A stretch of 64,000 nucleotides of DNA. It comes from Lihuaxuella thermophila. Its GTDB lineage: Bacteria; Bacillota; Bacilli; Thermoactinomycetales; Thermoactinomycetaceae. Positions 34,478 through 44,329 of this stretch are shown piece by piece. The DNA is taken from contig NZ_FOCQ01000003.1 in assembly GCF_900110165.1 (NCBI RefSeq), forward strand, positions 286,045-350,044, given 5' to 3'. The position numbers and the translations under genes were made by a program. The notes below the pieces were generated by a model. That model did not search any database, was not told where the DNA came from, and was given only the letters and a program-made list of their open reading frames with translations. Numbering within the stretch: the stretch's first letter is position 1; every line of letters begins with the position of its first letter.

Positions 34478-37400
34478 TCAGCTTTTCAAGGCCAACCAGC
34501 GCTCCTTAAGGAGCCGGGTCCACTTAGAGGGTGAGAGATTTTCTGAAAAAGGCAGGGCTCCTTTCACTTTGTCGTAACGCCGCTTCGCAAAAAATCCTTC
34601 TCCCGGCCGTAATGTTTTCGGAATGGGCGAATTGGAATAGACCCTGGATTCTGAACTCGGGATCTTAAAGAACGACAAATCACTCGGGTCCAGGCTGGCA
34701 AACAAAAATCCTGTCTCCATCCCTTTGATTTCGGATAGCCAGTCATTGCTGCTGTACGGGAAATTGGATGGTGTACCCGCAATCGCCATATAGAAGTTTT
34801 TATTCCTTCCCTGGCTGACCATCCGGGTAAGGGCATTTTGCAAATCATAATTGGTCATCCGTTTGCTGAAATAATCGGCATCGTCGATAACCAGGAAAAT
34901 AGCTGGATCTTGTTCCCCCGTTTCGGTATTCTCTTCAAACGCAGGCAGCACTTTTGACTTGGTCCGGCTGTTCAACAGTTCCTCCAGTTTCTGCAGAAGG
35001 TCGGCTAGTTCGCTCTCATCCGAAGCATAGCCTTTCATATGAGGGATTCCGGTTAGCGCGGTGAGCCCGCGGGCACTCGGGCGGAAGTCAATCGCATAGA
35101 TTTCGATTTGTGATGGAGAATGGAAATAAGCAAGGGATAAGATCCAGGTTTGCAAAAATGATGTTTTTCCGCCTTCAATCGGACTGCCAACCACAAAATA
35201 AGGGCCGTCCTTTAAGCTTACATAATAGGGAGTTAAATCCTCCATGGAGATGGCAACCGGAACTTGCAAAGTCGGAAGTCTGGCTGCGTTTGGATCTTTC
35301 GCATGCCTGGACAGCAATGTTTCCAATTGAATCGCTTCCGGCAAGGTTTCGATTACTTTCGGGCGTTTGCCCCTCCATGAATCAGAGATCGTCTGAATCC
35401 TGCGGCGCAACGTTCTGGCGCGTTCGATTTCATCATTTCCGTGAGACGGCAGAGCGGCCTGAAACTCCAGGGGAGGAACATCTCCTTTTACATATCCGCG
35501 GCCTTCCGGCAGATTGACGGGCGGTGTTTTCATCCGGCCAACGGCAAAGTAATAGTCACTGGGATCGGCCAATTCAAAGGAAACCGCGAGGGAGAAATTG
35601 TTCCGGACCCGGTCATACATATCGGTAATCTGATTGGCCGTAATGACAAAATATATTCCAAAACTGCTTCCGGCACGCAGTAATTGTTCCAGGTCTTTGT
35701 GTTCTTCTTCATAGGTATTTTTGAAGTTTACGTATCCGTCGACCACAACCACAATCGCAGGGATCGGCTCGGATAAAGATTTCCGGTATCCGGAAAAAGT
35801 TTTGGCTCCGGTTTGGGCCATTTGCTCCCGCCTCCGCACCATTTCCTGAAGCAGGAAACGAAACAGGCGGCGAATCCGGTCCGGCTCATCATCCCGGATA
35901 ATGGAACCGATATGCGGAAGATGGTCAAAGTCTCTGAACATATCACCAAAATCAAGCACATACATATGCACGTCTTCCGGCGAATGGTCCAGGGCTAGAG
36001 CGAGCAGCATCGTTTGTACGAACGTCGTTTTTCCCGTTCCGGGCATCCCATAGACCGACAGGTGACCTTCATGCAAAGGGATCGAGAGCGGTTCCTGGCG
36101 TTGATTCATGGGATCATCGAGCAAACCGACCACGGGCTCAAGCCACCGGTCTGCCGGATGCCAGGTTTGACCATCCCAGCCCTTCCGGTTTGGATGAAGC
36201 AGTTCGTCCAAAAAGAGCTGTGTAGGAAGAGGAGGAAGCCAAGGTCCTCTCAATGGTTGAATCCCCAGGTCTTTCGCCTGACTGCACAGCGCATCGACCA
36301 GGACATGCAATTGCTTTTTGACATCATCATCCGCATGTTCCGGAGACAATTCTTGTTTGAATCGGTTGATGCGCTTACCGGTCAATGTCACTTCCCTGAT
36401 GACGGCTTCCTGCGATTCTGCCGCCTCCGGACGATAAGGAGCCCCGCTCCACGCAAACTGAACCAGCTCCAGCAATTCGTTGCTTCCCACCTGAAAATAT
36501 CCCCGGCCGGGTGTGGTAATCCAGGCAGCATCGGGAATTTTGATCATTTCCTTGCTATCCGTTTCATCTTGGACGCGCAAACAGATCCGAAAACGGGAGT
36601 TGCTCCAGATTTTATCGTCCACCACTCCGCTCGGCTTCTGCGTGGCCAGAATCAGATGAACCCCCAATGTCCTGCCTTTGGCAGCAATCGAGATCAGTTC
36701 ATTCATAAAATCAGGCTGTTCTTTTTTCAGTTCGGCAAACTCGTCAATAATGATGACAAGATGCGGCAGGGGGTGTTCTTTGCTTCGGGCCGATTTGAAA
36801 TACTCATCAATATGCTGTAAATTCCCCGCGTCTTTTAAGATCTTTTCCCTTCGAATCAATTCGGCTTTCAGGGAAACTTTGGCCCGCTCGATCAAGTTTC
36901 CGTCCAAATTGGTAATCGAACCGACGGAGTGTGGCAAGTTCTCGAATGTGTTTGACATACCTCCGCCTTTGTAGTCAATAAGCAGAAAGACCACATCGTG
37001 AGGATGATAGTTAAGAGCCAGAGAAGCAATAAGAGACTGAATCACTTCGCTTTTCCCCGATCCCGTCGTTCCGGCGATCAGCCCGTGGGGACCGTGTCCT
37101 TTTCTTTCTATCTTATCGTGGATATTTAAATGAATCTTTTTCCCGGCCAAACCCGCTCCCACCGGAACGGGCAACATTTTCGGAAACCGATTCAGTTTCC
37201 AGCGATGCGTGACATTGAGATCTTCGACCTTTTCTGCTCCCAGTAAATCAAACAGAGTCAAGACTTCAGGGATGTCACGGGATTTATTTGCTTTCAAACG
37301 GATGGGAGCAAGCGAACGGGCTGTTTGATCGGCCATTTCTTTGGACACTCGATCGGGCTGAAAGGAATAGTCCCATTTTTCCTGCCCTTCTTTGCGAAGG

Positions 37401-38563
37401 TAATTGGTTTCCTTCAGAGACCCTTCACTCTCATGAACTTCCAAAACAGCATGACACTGCATCGGCAGGGCTTCTCTTGAATCTGCCAGAAATAAGGTGC
37501 GTACCCCTACCTGGGTTGATTCTTTCAGTAATAAATGGAGTTCATTTTCAATGAGCCCTGGATCGGCAACAATAAAAACCCAATAGGGAAGCTCCGGGCT
37601 GTTGTTCGCTTCGCGTTTATGGTAACGGCGCTTGAGGATCTCGTACAAATAGTCAACCAGCTCCCGCGCTTCCCCGGGATTGGTTGCCAAAAATCTCATC
37701 CGTCGCTGATCATCCCATACATGCGGAAGCCAGCGAATCCAATTCCACTCATCGGCTTCTTCCTCAGGAAAAAAAGAAACGATTTTTACCTCATCCGGAG
37801 AGTGATGCGTAGCCAATTGGATCACCAAGCTGCGCATCGAATTTAAAATGGATGGCCGGTCTCCGACTACTCCGACTACGTGAGCCTTGTTTAACGGCAG
37901 CAGGACGGGGACATCAGACACCTTTTGAAAATCCCGTGCAAGCTGTTCAGCCTCTTCAATCAAGGGATCTTGTTCAAAAGCATCTTGTTTGGGAGTTAAC
38001 ACCTTGATGGACGAAGGCAACTCGCCATTCCCGAGGCGCAAGGCCAAAAAATCCGGATCATGAGGAGAACGCTCCCACAACGAACTTTCTCGTTGCTGAA
38101 TACGGCTCATACAGCGATTGGGAGAAGGATTCCATTCTCTTAACAGCTCTGCCTGATTTTCTAATTGCTTTTGCAATTCTTCCCGGTGCTTTTGCAGAAT
38201 TTCCCTGTATTTCTGCTCCCGTTCGATTAGTTGTAATTTATATTTTCTCTTTTGAGACAGGTAGACAAAAAAAGGAATGAGATAGGAGAGGGCCATCATC
38301 ATGGTCGAAACGAGCTGAAACAGAAACCAACTTGGGTTGTAATAGCCGTTCCCCGAAGAGTTTATGTACATATAAAGCCCGATTGTACCTGCCGTCATCA
38401 GTATAGGAATAATAAGAGAAACATAAGAAAAAGTAGGTGGATACGGTTTTCTCGGAGGTTGGTGAATTTCTATCACCGCTTGCGGCAACTCTTGCCTCAG
38501 TCTTGGCGATCTTTGAAAGAAAACGTTCACCGCTACTCTCTCCCTTGATCTCAAGTCCGCCAT
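34478..38563 (-). CDS. essC: Type VII secretion FtsK/SpoIIIE ATPase (EssC/EccC-like, no FHA domains)
   Basis: 1361 residues. Two membrane helices near 46-67 and 79-102, then a cytosolic string of three ATPase modules: Walker A GTTGSGKS near 500, GMPGTGKT near 843 and a degenerate SPIEGGKTS near 1128, with Walker B LVIIIDEFAEL in the first. Firmicute EssC/YukBA usually begins with two FHA domains (~190 residues); these are absent and the protein begins about 45 residues before the first helix, as in actinobacterial EccC. It drives export of WXG100 and LXG substrates. It overlaps the yukD-like gene by 13 bases. Confidence 0.95.
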   Translation of the reverse strand: MADLRSRERVAVNVFFQRSPRLRQELPQAVIEIHQPPRKPYPPTFSYVSLIIPILMTAGTIGLYMYINSSGNGYYNPSWFLFQLVSTMMMALSYLIPFFVYLSQKRKYKLQLIEREQKYREILQKHREELQKQLENQAELLREWNPSPNRCMSRIQQRESSLWERSPHDPDFLALRLGNGELPSSIKVLTPKQDAFEQDPLIEEAEQLARDFQKVSDVPVLLPLNKAHVVGVVGDRPSILNSMRSLVIQLATHHSPDEVKIVSFFPEEEADEWNWIRWLPHVWDDQRRMRFLATNPGEARELVDYLYEILKRRYHKREANNSPELPYWVFIVADPGLIENELHLLLKESTQVGVRTLFLADSREALPMQCHAVLEVHESEGSLKETNYLRKEGQEKWDYSFQPDRVSKEMADQTARSLAPIRLKANKSRDIPEVLTLFDLLGAEKVEDLNVTHRWKLNRFPKMLPVPVGAGLAGKKIHLNIHDKIERKGHGPHGLIAGTTGSGKSEVIQSLIASLALNYHPHDVVFLLIDYKGGGMSNTFENLPHSVGSITNLDGNLIERAKVSLKAELIRREKILKDAGNLQHIDEYFKSARSKEHPLPHLVIIIDEFAELKKEQPDFMNELISIAAKGRTLGVHLILATQKPSGVVDDKIWSNSRFRICLRVQDETDSKEMIKIPDAAWITTPGRGYFQVGSNELLELVQFAWSGAPYRPEAAESQEAVIREVTLTGKRINRFKQELSPEHADDDVKKQLHVLVDALCSQAKDLGIQPLRGPWLPPLPTQLFLDELLHPNRKGWDGQTWHPADRWLEPVVGLLDDPMNQRQEPLSIPLHEGHLSVYGMPGTGKTTFVQTMLLALALDHSPEDVHMYVLDFGDMFRDFDHLPHIGSIIRDDEPDRIRRLFRFLLQEMVRRREQMAQTGAKTFSGYRKSLSEPIPAIVVVVDGYVNFKNTYEEEHKDLEQLLRAGSSFGIYFVITANQITDMYDRVRNNFSLAVSFELADPSDYYFAVGRMKTPPVNLPEGRGYVKGDVPPLEFQAALPSHGNDEIERARTLRRRIQTISDSWRGKRPKVIETLPEAIQLETLLSRHAKDPNAARLPTLQVPVAISMEDLTPYYVSLKDGPYFVVGSPIEGGKTSFLQTWILSLAYFHSPSQIEIYAIDFRPSARGLTALTGIPHMKGYASDESELADLLQKLEELLNSRTKSKVLPAFEENTETGEQDPAIFLVIDDADYFSKRMTNYDLQNALTRMVSQGRNKNFYMAIAGTPSNFPYSSNDWLSEIKGMETGFLFASLDPSDLSFFKIPSSESRVYSNSPIPKTLRPGEGFFAKRRYDKVKGALPFSENLSPSKWTRLLKERWLALKS

Positions 38564-38892
38564 GCTTCCAGAGACTCTTTCAGTTTTTCTTTAGACAGTA
38601 GCTCCAGTTGATCGGCAATGAGAGCATGCCAGTCTTCATGGGCTTGTTTCGTTTGGATCCGCAGATAAGCTCCATCCGTAATCATACAGTCATCGAGTGT
38701 TTGAGTCTCGTCCAGCTTTCGCCAGTCACCGGTTTTTGTTTTGACTTCCAATAGATATGGCCCGCCACGGGCATGGAGTTCTTCCTCTGTGATGACCTTC
38801 GCCAGCATGTGGGTTACTTCGGCTACCGGCAGGTCAGACGGAATTTCAAAATCGGTCCAATCTTGCTTGCTTGACCCGGTTACAACGGTCAC
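38551..38892 (-). CDS. yukD: YukD/EsaB ubiquitin-like type VII secretion component
   Basis: 113 residues from a GTG at 38892, the only in-frame start after a stop codon; the ribosome site is weak. The N-terminal ~80 residues have the beta-grasp pattern of YukD (TDFEIPSDLPVAEVTHMLAKVI, then TLDDCMITDGAYLRI). A short helical tail (LIADQLELLSKEKLKESLEAW) follows. It leads the T7SS operon. EsaA, EssA and EssB (YukC) are not nearby, so the operon has only yukD, essC and a WXG100 gene. Confidence 0.85.
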   Translation of the reverse strand: MTVVTGSSKQDWTDFEIPSDLPVAEVTHMLAKVITEEELHARGGPYLLEVKTKTGDWRKLDETQTLDDCMITDGAYLRIQTKQAHEDWHALIADQLELLSKEKLKESLEAWRT

Positions 38893-38974
38893 GATTACCC
38901 CAACTCACATTCCTCCCCCAAATAAAATAAGACCTTCCGGTCGATGAATAATATATTGATATTATAACTCAACT

Positions 38975-39003
38975 ATCATTGTTTAATGTTGAATTTTTGT
39001 CAA
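38975..39003 (-). promoter_or_regulatory. Candidate promoter of the type VII operon
   Basis: Minus strand TTGACA (39003-38998), 17-base spacer, AATGAT (38980-38975). A second TATAAT box lies at 38966-38961 without a good -35. Either would transcribe yukD, essC and the WXG100 gene. Confidence 0.5.
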
Positions 39004-39074
39004 ATAGGCAGACAGCCGTCACCTCCTTCAGTACCGGACGACCAGATCGGGAAACAATGCCCGCGCAGAGAACG

Positions 39075-40820
39075 CTACCGTTTGGATGAGATTGACTCCA
39101 TCAGATTTAATACCGCTTCCTTTAAAACTTCCAATTGGGTTTGACCTTCATGCCGGGAGGATTCTTTCACCCCAAAGTAAAATTTTATTTTTGGTTCGGT
39201 TCCTGAAGGTCTGAGGCAAAACCAAGCCCCGTTCTCAAGATGATATTTAATTACATTGGAAACGGGAAGGGAGATGGGTTCCGTTTGAAGTGCCTTCAAG
39301 TCTAACCGTTGACGATGGAAGTAGTCCTCTACCGCCAACACTTTCCTACCCGCTATTTCACGGATCACATGCGTTCTGAACGTTTGCATGATGTCTTCGA
39401 TGCGCTTGGCGCCTTTTTTTCCTTTCAAGGTGATGGATACCAGATCTTCCAAGAAAGTTCCGTACCGGTCAAACAATTCTGTCAAGGCCTGGTACAAAGA
39501 TTTGCCCCGGGATTTGTGATATGCGGCGACTTCGCAGATGAACAGCGCGGCTTGCACGGCATCTTTGTCACGGACGAAATCGCCGATCAGATAACCGTAG
39601 CTTTCCTCATAACCGAACAGAAACTGAAATTCTTTTGTCTGCTCATATTCCTTTATTTTCTCACCAATGAATTTAAAGCCCGTCAATGTATCCACGGTAT
39701 GGACTCCATAATCCCCGGCGATCGCCCGGCCCAATTCGGAAGTAACGATGGTTTTCAACAGGACCCCATGAGCCGGCAAGAGATTTTTCTCCCTTCTCTG
39801 CGAAAGGATATAGTGAAGCATCAAAGCCCCCGTTTGATTACCGGTTAACACCACGTATGTCCCCTCGTCATTTTTGACGGCTACTCCAAGCCGATCCGCA
39901 TCCGGGTCAGTCGCAAGCAGCAAATCCGCATCGATCTTTTCTCCGTACCGGATGGCCAGTTCAAAAGCGGCATGTTCTTCAGGATTGGGGGATGCAACAG
40001 TGGGAAAGCCAGGATCAGGCCATTCCTGCTCTTTTACAATGGTCACATGCTGAAAACCCAAGTTTTTGAGGCCTTGTGGGATCAGTTGATAGGATGTCCC
40101 ATGTAGTGGCGTGAAGACAATGTGTAAGTTTTGTTTGTTCCGCTCGATGATCTCCGGATTCAGTACAATGCCCTTCAGCTTCTCCAAATAGGCCCGATCG
40201 ATCTCCTCGCCGATGACTTTCAAGAATCCGGACTTTTTTAAGGTTTCCTCATCGGCAACCGGAATGGTCAGTTCATCCTCCACACTGTTCACCAATTGGA
40301 TCAGCGCATCCGCCGCCTGCGGGGTCAGCTGTCCGCCATCTTCCCCATACACTTTATAACCGTTGTATTCCGGCGGGTTGTGACTGGCTGTCAGTACAAC
40401 GCCGCCAAATGCATGTAGATACCGGACAGCAAATGACAGTTCAGGCGTGGGCCGCAAGTGATCGAAAAGATAAGCCGGGATGCCGTGAAAGCCCAGTGTT
40501 CGTGCCACTTCCAAGGCAAACTCCCTCGATTTATGACGCGAATCATAGGCAATGACAATTCCGCGCTTCATCGCGTCAGGCCCGTGTTTCTCCATATAAC
40601 GGGCCAACCCTTCCGTCGCTTTGCGCACCATGTAAACGTTCAGACGATTGGTGCCCGGCCCGATTTCCCCGCGCATGCCGCCAGTCCCAAATTCCAGGTT
40701 TTTATAAAAGCAATCTTCAAGTGCTTTTTCATCATTTTTCATCCGGTTCAAGGTTTGCTTCAATTCTTCATCCAAAAGCGGATATTGAATCCAGCGCATG
40801 AATCTCTGTTTCCAATCCAT
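39075..40820 (-). CDS. pgcA: Phosphoglucomutase / phosphomannomutase (PgcA type)
   Basis: 581 residues from the ATG at 40820 (GAGGGG upstream). Alpha-D-phosphohexomutase: phospho-Ser loop [21 protein letters not shown], metal loop DPDADRLG, sugar loop [13 protein letters not shown] and phosphate loop [13 protein letters not shown]. Length and spacing match Bacillus PgcA (YhxB). It interconverts hexose 1- and 6-phosphates. It starts two bases after the lacI-type stop, so it is under that repressor. With a GH130 phosphorylase opposite, which releases mannose 1-phosphate, the mutase probably feeds mannose 6-phosphate into glycolysis. Confidence 0.93.
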   Translation of the reverse strand: MDWKQRFMRWIQYPLLDEELKQTLNRMKNDEKALEDCFYKNLEFGTGGMRGEIGPGTNRLNVYMVRKATEGLARYMEKHGPDAMKRGIVIAYDSRHKSREFALEVARTLGFHGIPAYLFDHLRPTPELSFAVRYLHAFGGVVLTASHNPPEYNGYKVYGEDGGQLTPQAADALIQLVNSVEDELTIPVADEETLKKSGFLKVIGEEIDRAYLEKLKGIVLNPEIIERNKQNLHIVFTPLHGTSYQLIPQGLKNLGFQHVTIVKEQEWPDPGFPTVASPNPEEHAAFELAIRYGEKIDADLLLATDPDADRLGVAVKNDEGTYVVLTGNQTGALMLHYILSQRREKNLLPAHGVLLKTIVTSELGRAIAGDYGVHTVDTLTGFKFIGEKIKEYEQTKEFQFLFGYEESYGYLIGDFVRDKDAVQAALFICEVAAYHKSRGKSLYQALTELFDRYGTFLEDLVSITLKGKKGAKRIEDIMQTFRTHVIREIAGRKVLAVEDYFHRQRLDLKALQTEPISLPVSNVIKYHLENGAWFCLRPSGTEPKIKFYFGVKESSRHEGQTQLEVLKEAVLNLMESISSKR

Positions 40821-40822
40821 TT

Positions 40823-41890
40823 TCAATTCCCCTCATTGTCCGTTTTGCAGGAAGTCGATTCTCTACGGACCAACTTGGACGGCAACAAAATTTCGACGAA
40901 AGGTTCATCCCGGTTCTGCATTCTCCAACACAATTGCTCTACAGACTTCCTTCCGTAATATTGCAAATCGATATCCATGCTGGTGATGTTGGAAATCCGG
41001 GAGAGTTGACCATTGTCAAAACTGCAGATCGAAACGTCCTCAGGAATCCGTTTTCCCATCTTTTGCAGACAGGTTTTGGCCAGAAATCCCAGCCCGTCGT
41101 TCACGCAAAACCAAGCTGTCGGCTGGTTTGGGATCTGTTCAAGCCACTTGTGAATAAAATCTTCCTTTTCTTGAGCATTTTTCAGGATATACTCCTCATT
41201 TACCGCGATTCCGTTCTCGCTTAAGGCGAGAAGATATCCTTCCAGGCGTTCCTGATAGCTTGGGGAAAAGGATATATTCCCCATAAATCCGATCTCTTGA
41301 TGGTTCAGATCAATTAAATGCTGCACCGCTGTATAAGCACCAAACCGGTTATTGGTGAGAATGCAGTCGGCATGGATCCGTGGATCATGGTGATCGATCA
41401 GCACCGTCGGGATCCCTGTGTCGACAACCTTCTGAATATATGCCGTACTGATATGCGAAAGGATCAGCAATCCGTCGATTTGGCGGTTTTCTATAAACGA
41501 AGGAAGGATGAGCCGCTCTTTTGTTTCCTGATCAATGGATTGCATAACCAGATTCATATCTCGTTTTAAAATCTCTTTCTCAATGCTGAGATAAATTTCG
41601 CCAAAAAAGGTAAGGGAGAAAGCAAAATCGGAAGCGATCAATCCGATCTGTTGAAAAACACGCTGCGGGCTTTTCTTTTTTACCGCGTATTCATACCCCA
41701 ATTCATCCGCGACTTTAAAAATCAGTTTTCGCGTTCTTTCACTCACTCCGGGTTTTCCTGATAATGCCTGCGAAACGGCATTCTTGGATATATTTAATCT
41801 GTTTGCGATATCTTGCATGGTAACTCTTTTTTTTTTGACATTTGGACCACTGCCTTTCTCATTTTTGATCTGGGCAAGGAGACAAAGCAA
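40823..41890 (-). CDS. LacI-family transcriptional repressor of the mannoside operon
   Basis: About 340-355 residues. The N-terminal helix-turn-helix is [33 protein letters not shown] in pieces, with the hinge following; the C-terminal periplasmic-binding-like domain ends [10 protein letters not shown], typical of LacI members. The start is uncertain: in-frame candidates are a TTG at 41890 or an internal codon just before [12 protein letters not shown]. The gene is divergent from the ABC transporter operon, and two palindromes of LacI type lie between them, so it very probably represses both directions until a mannoside-derived sugar or sugar phosphate binds. Confidence 0.9.
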   Translation of the reverse strand: MLCLLAQIKNEKGSGPNVKKKRVTMQDIANRLNISKNAVSQALSGKPGVSERTRKLIFKVADELGYEYAVKKKSPQRVFQQIGLIASDFAFSLTFFGEIYLSIEKEILKRDMNLVMQSIDQETKERLILPSFIENRQIDGLLILSHISTAYIQKVVDTGIPTVLIDHHDPRIHADCILTNNRFGAYTAVQHLIDLNHQEIGFMGNISFSPSYQERLEGYLLALSENGIAVNEEYILKNAQEKEDFIHKWLEQIPNQPTAWFCVNDGLGFLAKTCLQKMGKRIPEDVSICSFDNGQLSRISNITSMDIDLQYYGRKSVEQLCWRMQNRDEPFVEILLPSKLVRRESTSCKTDNEGN

Positions 41891-41903
41891 CTTTGTTTGG
41901 TAT

Positions 41904-41917
41904 TTGTAACTTTACAA
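41904..41917. promoter_or_regulatory. LacI-type operator O1
   Basis: TTGTAACTTTACAA, a 14-base palindrome with one mismatch at the centre, just upstream of the lacI-type gene. A partial site, TTGTAAAG, follows at 41937-41944. Probably autoregulatory. Confidence 0.7.
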
Positions 41918-42052
41918 TAAACCAATAATCATTATTTTGTAAAGTTCCTTTCTGTTGTTCTAACGGACTTCCGGTGCATAGGTTAAGTTGCAAAAATAAA
42001 AAAAGGGTTGACTTTATTCTGTCATCGGTGATAGCTTTTTTGGTAAAGTTAA

Positions 42053-42066
42053 TGAAATCCCTTTCA
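42053..42066. promoter_or_regulatory. cre-like catabolite site
   Basis: TGAAATCCCTTTCA has perfect TGAAA/TTTCA arms with four bases between, close to the CcpA cre consensus (the centre lacks CG). It adjoins the operator at 42074 and lies 70 bases before the binding-protein gene, so glucose repression of the operon is likely. Confidence 0.45.
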
Positions 42067-42073
42067 TGATGAT

Positions 42074-42087
42074 TTGTAACGTTACAA
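42074..42087. promoter_or_regulatory. LacI-type operator O2
   Basis: TTGTAACGTTACAA is a perfect 14-base palindrome with the central CG typical of LacI-family sites, 49 bases before the transporter operon. With O1, 157 bases away, it could support a repression loop. Confidence 0.8.
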
Positions 42088-42135
42088 TCCCAAAGAAAGA
42101 GTCCCCAAACATATCCCATCATCTGAAGTGGAGAG

Positions 42136-43455
42136 ATGAGAATTAAAAAAGCGGGTATGATCTTTCTGATCTTTTTGGTATCCCTCACTTTCCTGACAGG
42201 ATGCAGAGATAATGAAGAAATCGGCACCTCAGCAACTGGAGTGACCACGATCGAGTTCTGGACGGCCCCCAATCCCCCACAGCAAAAATATTGGGAGCAA
42301 ATGGCACGGGAATTTGAAAAAGAGAATCCCGATATCAAAGTGGTTGTCACTCCGATGAAAGAAACTCCTTCTTCCGAGGCATACGTGATTTCTGCATTAA
42401 TCGGCGGAAAAGGGCCTACCCTTGCTGAGAACATCTCCAGAGGTTTTGCTGCGCAACTGGCTGAAAGCAGAGTGCTGGAGCCACTCAATTCGTTAAGGAA
42501 TCTGAATGTGATTCAAAGCAGAAAAATGGAAAAAACCATGAAAGCCTGGGTATTTCCCGATGGAAATCAATATGTGATTCCGGTTTATTCCAATTCCATG
42601 CTGGTTGGCTGGAGAATCGACATCTTGCGGGAAATCGGTTATGACCAGCCGCCTGAAACATACAGTGAAATCATCGAGGTCACCAAAAAGCTGAAAGCAA
42701 AATATCCGGACAAATATTTCTGGGCCAAAGCGGATTTGGCGGATCCCACCGCCTGGAAGAGATGGTTTGATTTCTTTTTGCTTTACCATGCCGCGTCAAA
42801 CGGCAATGCCTTGGTTCAAGGAAACCGGTTCATTGCGGACAAAGAGGCGGGCATGAAAGTGTTTCAGTTCATGCTTGACTTGAACAAGGAAAAGGGGTTG
42901 TTGTCCAAACAGGTGAAGGATCCCTTTGAAACAGGGATCGGCATATTCACTGATCTGGGACCATGGACGTTCAGCTATTGGAAGGAAAAGTTTCCTGAAA
43001 TGAAATTAAATGAAACCTTTACCCTGGCTCCCCCACCCGTTCCGGACGGCATGAAAGCAGAACATCCCAAAACATTTGCCGATTCCAAAGGGATCGTCCT
43101 GTTCTCCCAAAAATCGGAAGCTGAAAAAAGAGCGGCGATTCGCTTCCTCAACTGGGTGTACAAAGATCACAAGCATGATCTGACCCTGATGGAAACCACC
43201 CTGATGCCTGCGGCGCGGGATGATTTGTTGTCCAATGAGACCTTTCGGCCTTTTTTTGAACAAAATCCGGTATTGAAACCTTATGCCGAAGCGGTTCCGG
43301 ACGGGGTTCCCGTAATGGCAAACCCGAAGTACAACCATATCCAAACCATCATTGGACAGCAAGCATTCAACCAGGTAGTGAAAGGCAAAAAAACAGCGGA
43401 CCGGGCTTGGACTGATATGAAAAAAGAGATCGAAGAGGTGCTTGAGGATGAGTGA
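42136..43455 (+). CDS. Sugar ABC transporter substrate-binding lipoprotein (mannoside operon)
   Basis: 439 residues; lipoprotein signal peptide with lipobox FLTGC, Cys23. Family 1 solute-binding fold (MalE/UgpB-like): TTIEFWTAPNPPQQKYWEQMAREFEKENPDIKVVV at the start of the mature part, WRIDILREIGYDQPPETYSE, and a C-terminal QTIIGQQAFNQVVKGKKTADRAW. It overlaps the first permease gene by eight bases. Ligand is probably a beta-mannoside or Man-GlcNAc-type oligosaccharide, judged from the GH130 gene downstream. Confidence 0.92.
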   Translation: MRIKKAGMIFLIFLVSLTFLTGCRDNEEIGTSATGVTTIEFWTAPNPPQQKYWEQMAREFEKENPDIKVVVTPMKETPSSEAYVISALIGGKGPTLAENISRGFAAQLAESRVLEPLNSLRNLNVIQSRKMEKTMKAWVFPDGNQYVIPVYSNSMLVGWRIDILREIGYDQPPETYSEIIEVTKKLKAKYPDKYFWAKADLADPTAWKRWFDFFLLYHAASNGNALVQGNRFIADKEAGMKVFQFMLDLNKEKGLLSKQVKDPFETGIGIFTDLGPWTFSYWKEKFPEMKLNETFTLAPPPVPDGMKAEHPKTFADSKGIVLFSQKSEAEKRAAIRFLNWVYKDHKHDLTLMETTLMPAARDDLLSNETFRPFFEQNPVLKPYAEAVPDGVPVMANPKYNHIQTIIGQQAFNQVVKGKKTADRAWTDMKKEIEEVLEDE

Positions 43456-44329
43456 CAAAAGATCAAACGGCATAGGATGGGTGTTTTCCGGTCCCTACTT
43501 GATCTACACGAGCATATTTTTCCTGGTCCCTCTGGTAGCCTCCGTTTTTCTCGCCTTTACCAACTGGAATCTCATCTCTCCCGAATATGATTGGGTCGGA
43601 TTGAAAAATTTTCTTAAAGCGCTGAAGAGGCCGGAAGTGTTTGCCGCTTTTGTCAACACCTTCAAATTTATGGCGCTCTTTATCCCCGTTTCCCTGGCCT
43701 TATCCATGCTGATTGCGGTGATCGTACACAGCTTACCGAGATTCAGAAGTATATATTTAGCGGGTTTTTTTCTCCCTTACCTGGCTTCGGGGGTCATTTC
43801 CTCCCTGATCGCAAAGGGCCTCTTGTCTTACAACAGCGCTTTCAATGTTTTCTTAAGGGAAAAATGGGGGTTGGATATCGACTGGCTCGGTTCCCCTTTT
43901 TTGGCGCTGCTGGTTGTCGTCCTGATGCTGGCATGGAAGTTCAGCGGCTATTACGCATTAATTCTTACCGCAGGATTGGAAAGCATCAACAAAGAGGTAT
44001 ATGAAGCAGCGATGATCGATGGAGCCACATCCTGGCAACAATTCAGCAAAATTACGTTGCCACTGCTGTATCCAGCCATTTATACGGTGCTGATCCTGGC
44101 TGTCGGTGTTACGTTCGGCATCTTCACGGAGGTATACCAACTCACCGGCGGCGGTCCGGACAATGCCACCACGACATGGCAATTGAACATATTTATCGAA
44201 TCCTTTACGAACCTGCGTGCCGGGTACGCGTCGGCAATCGCCTTAATCGCGTCAGCGGCCACATTCATCTCGATTTTCATCATTCGCAAAATATTGGAGT
44301 TGTGGGGGAAACGACATGGTTGGGGTTAA
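43448..44329 (+). CDS. Sugar ABC transporter permease, MalF type
   Basis: 293 residues from the ATG at 43448 (AGAGG upstream, inside the previous gene). Six membrane segments, WVFSGPYLIYTSIFFLVPLVASVFLAFTNW at the first helix, EAA loop YEAAMIDGATSWQQFSKITLPLLYP, and LTGGGPDNATTTWQLNIF. Overlaps the next gene by 14 bases. It pairs with the MalG-type permease, whose gene is damaged. Confidence 0.92.
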   Translation: MSDKRSNGIGWVFSGPYLIYTSIFFLVPLVASVFLAFTNWNLISPEYDWVGLKNFLKALKRPEVFAAFVNTFKFMALFIPVSLALSMLIAVIVHSLPRFRSIYLAGFFLPYLASGVISSLIAKGLLSYNSAFNVFLREKWGLDIDWLGSPFLALLVVVLMLAWKFSGYYALILTAGLESINKEVYEAAMIDGATSWQQFSKITLPLLYPAIYTVLILAVGVTFGIFTEVYQLTGGGPDNATTTWQLNIFIESFTNLRAGYASAIALIASAATFISIFIIRKILELWGKRHGWG

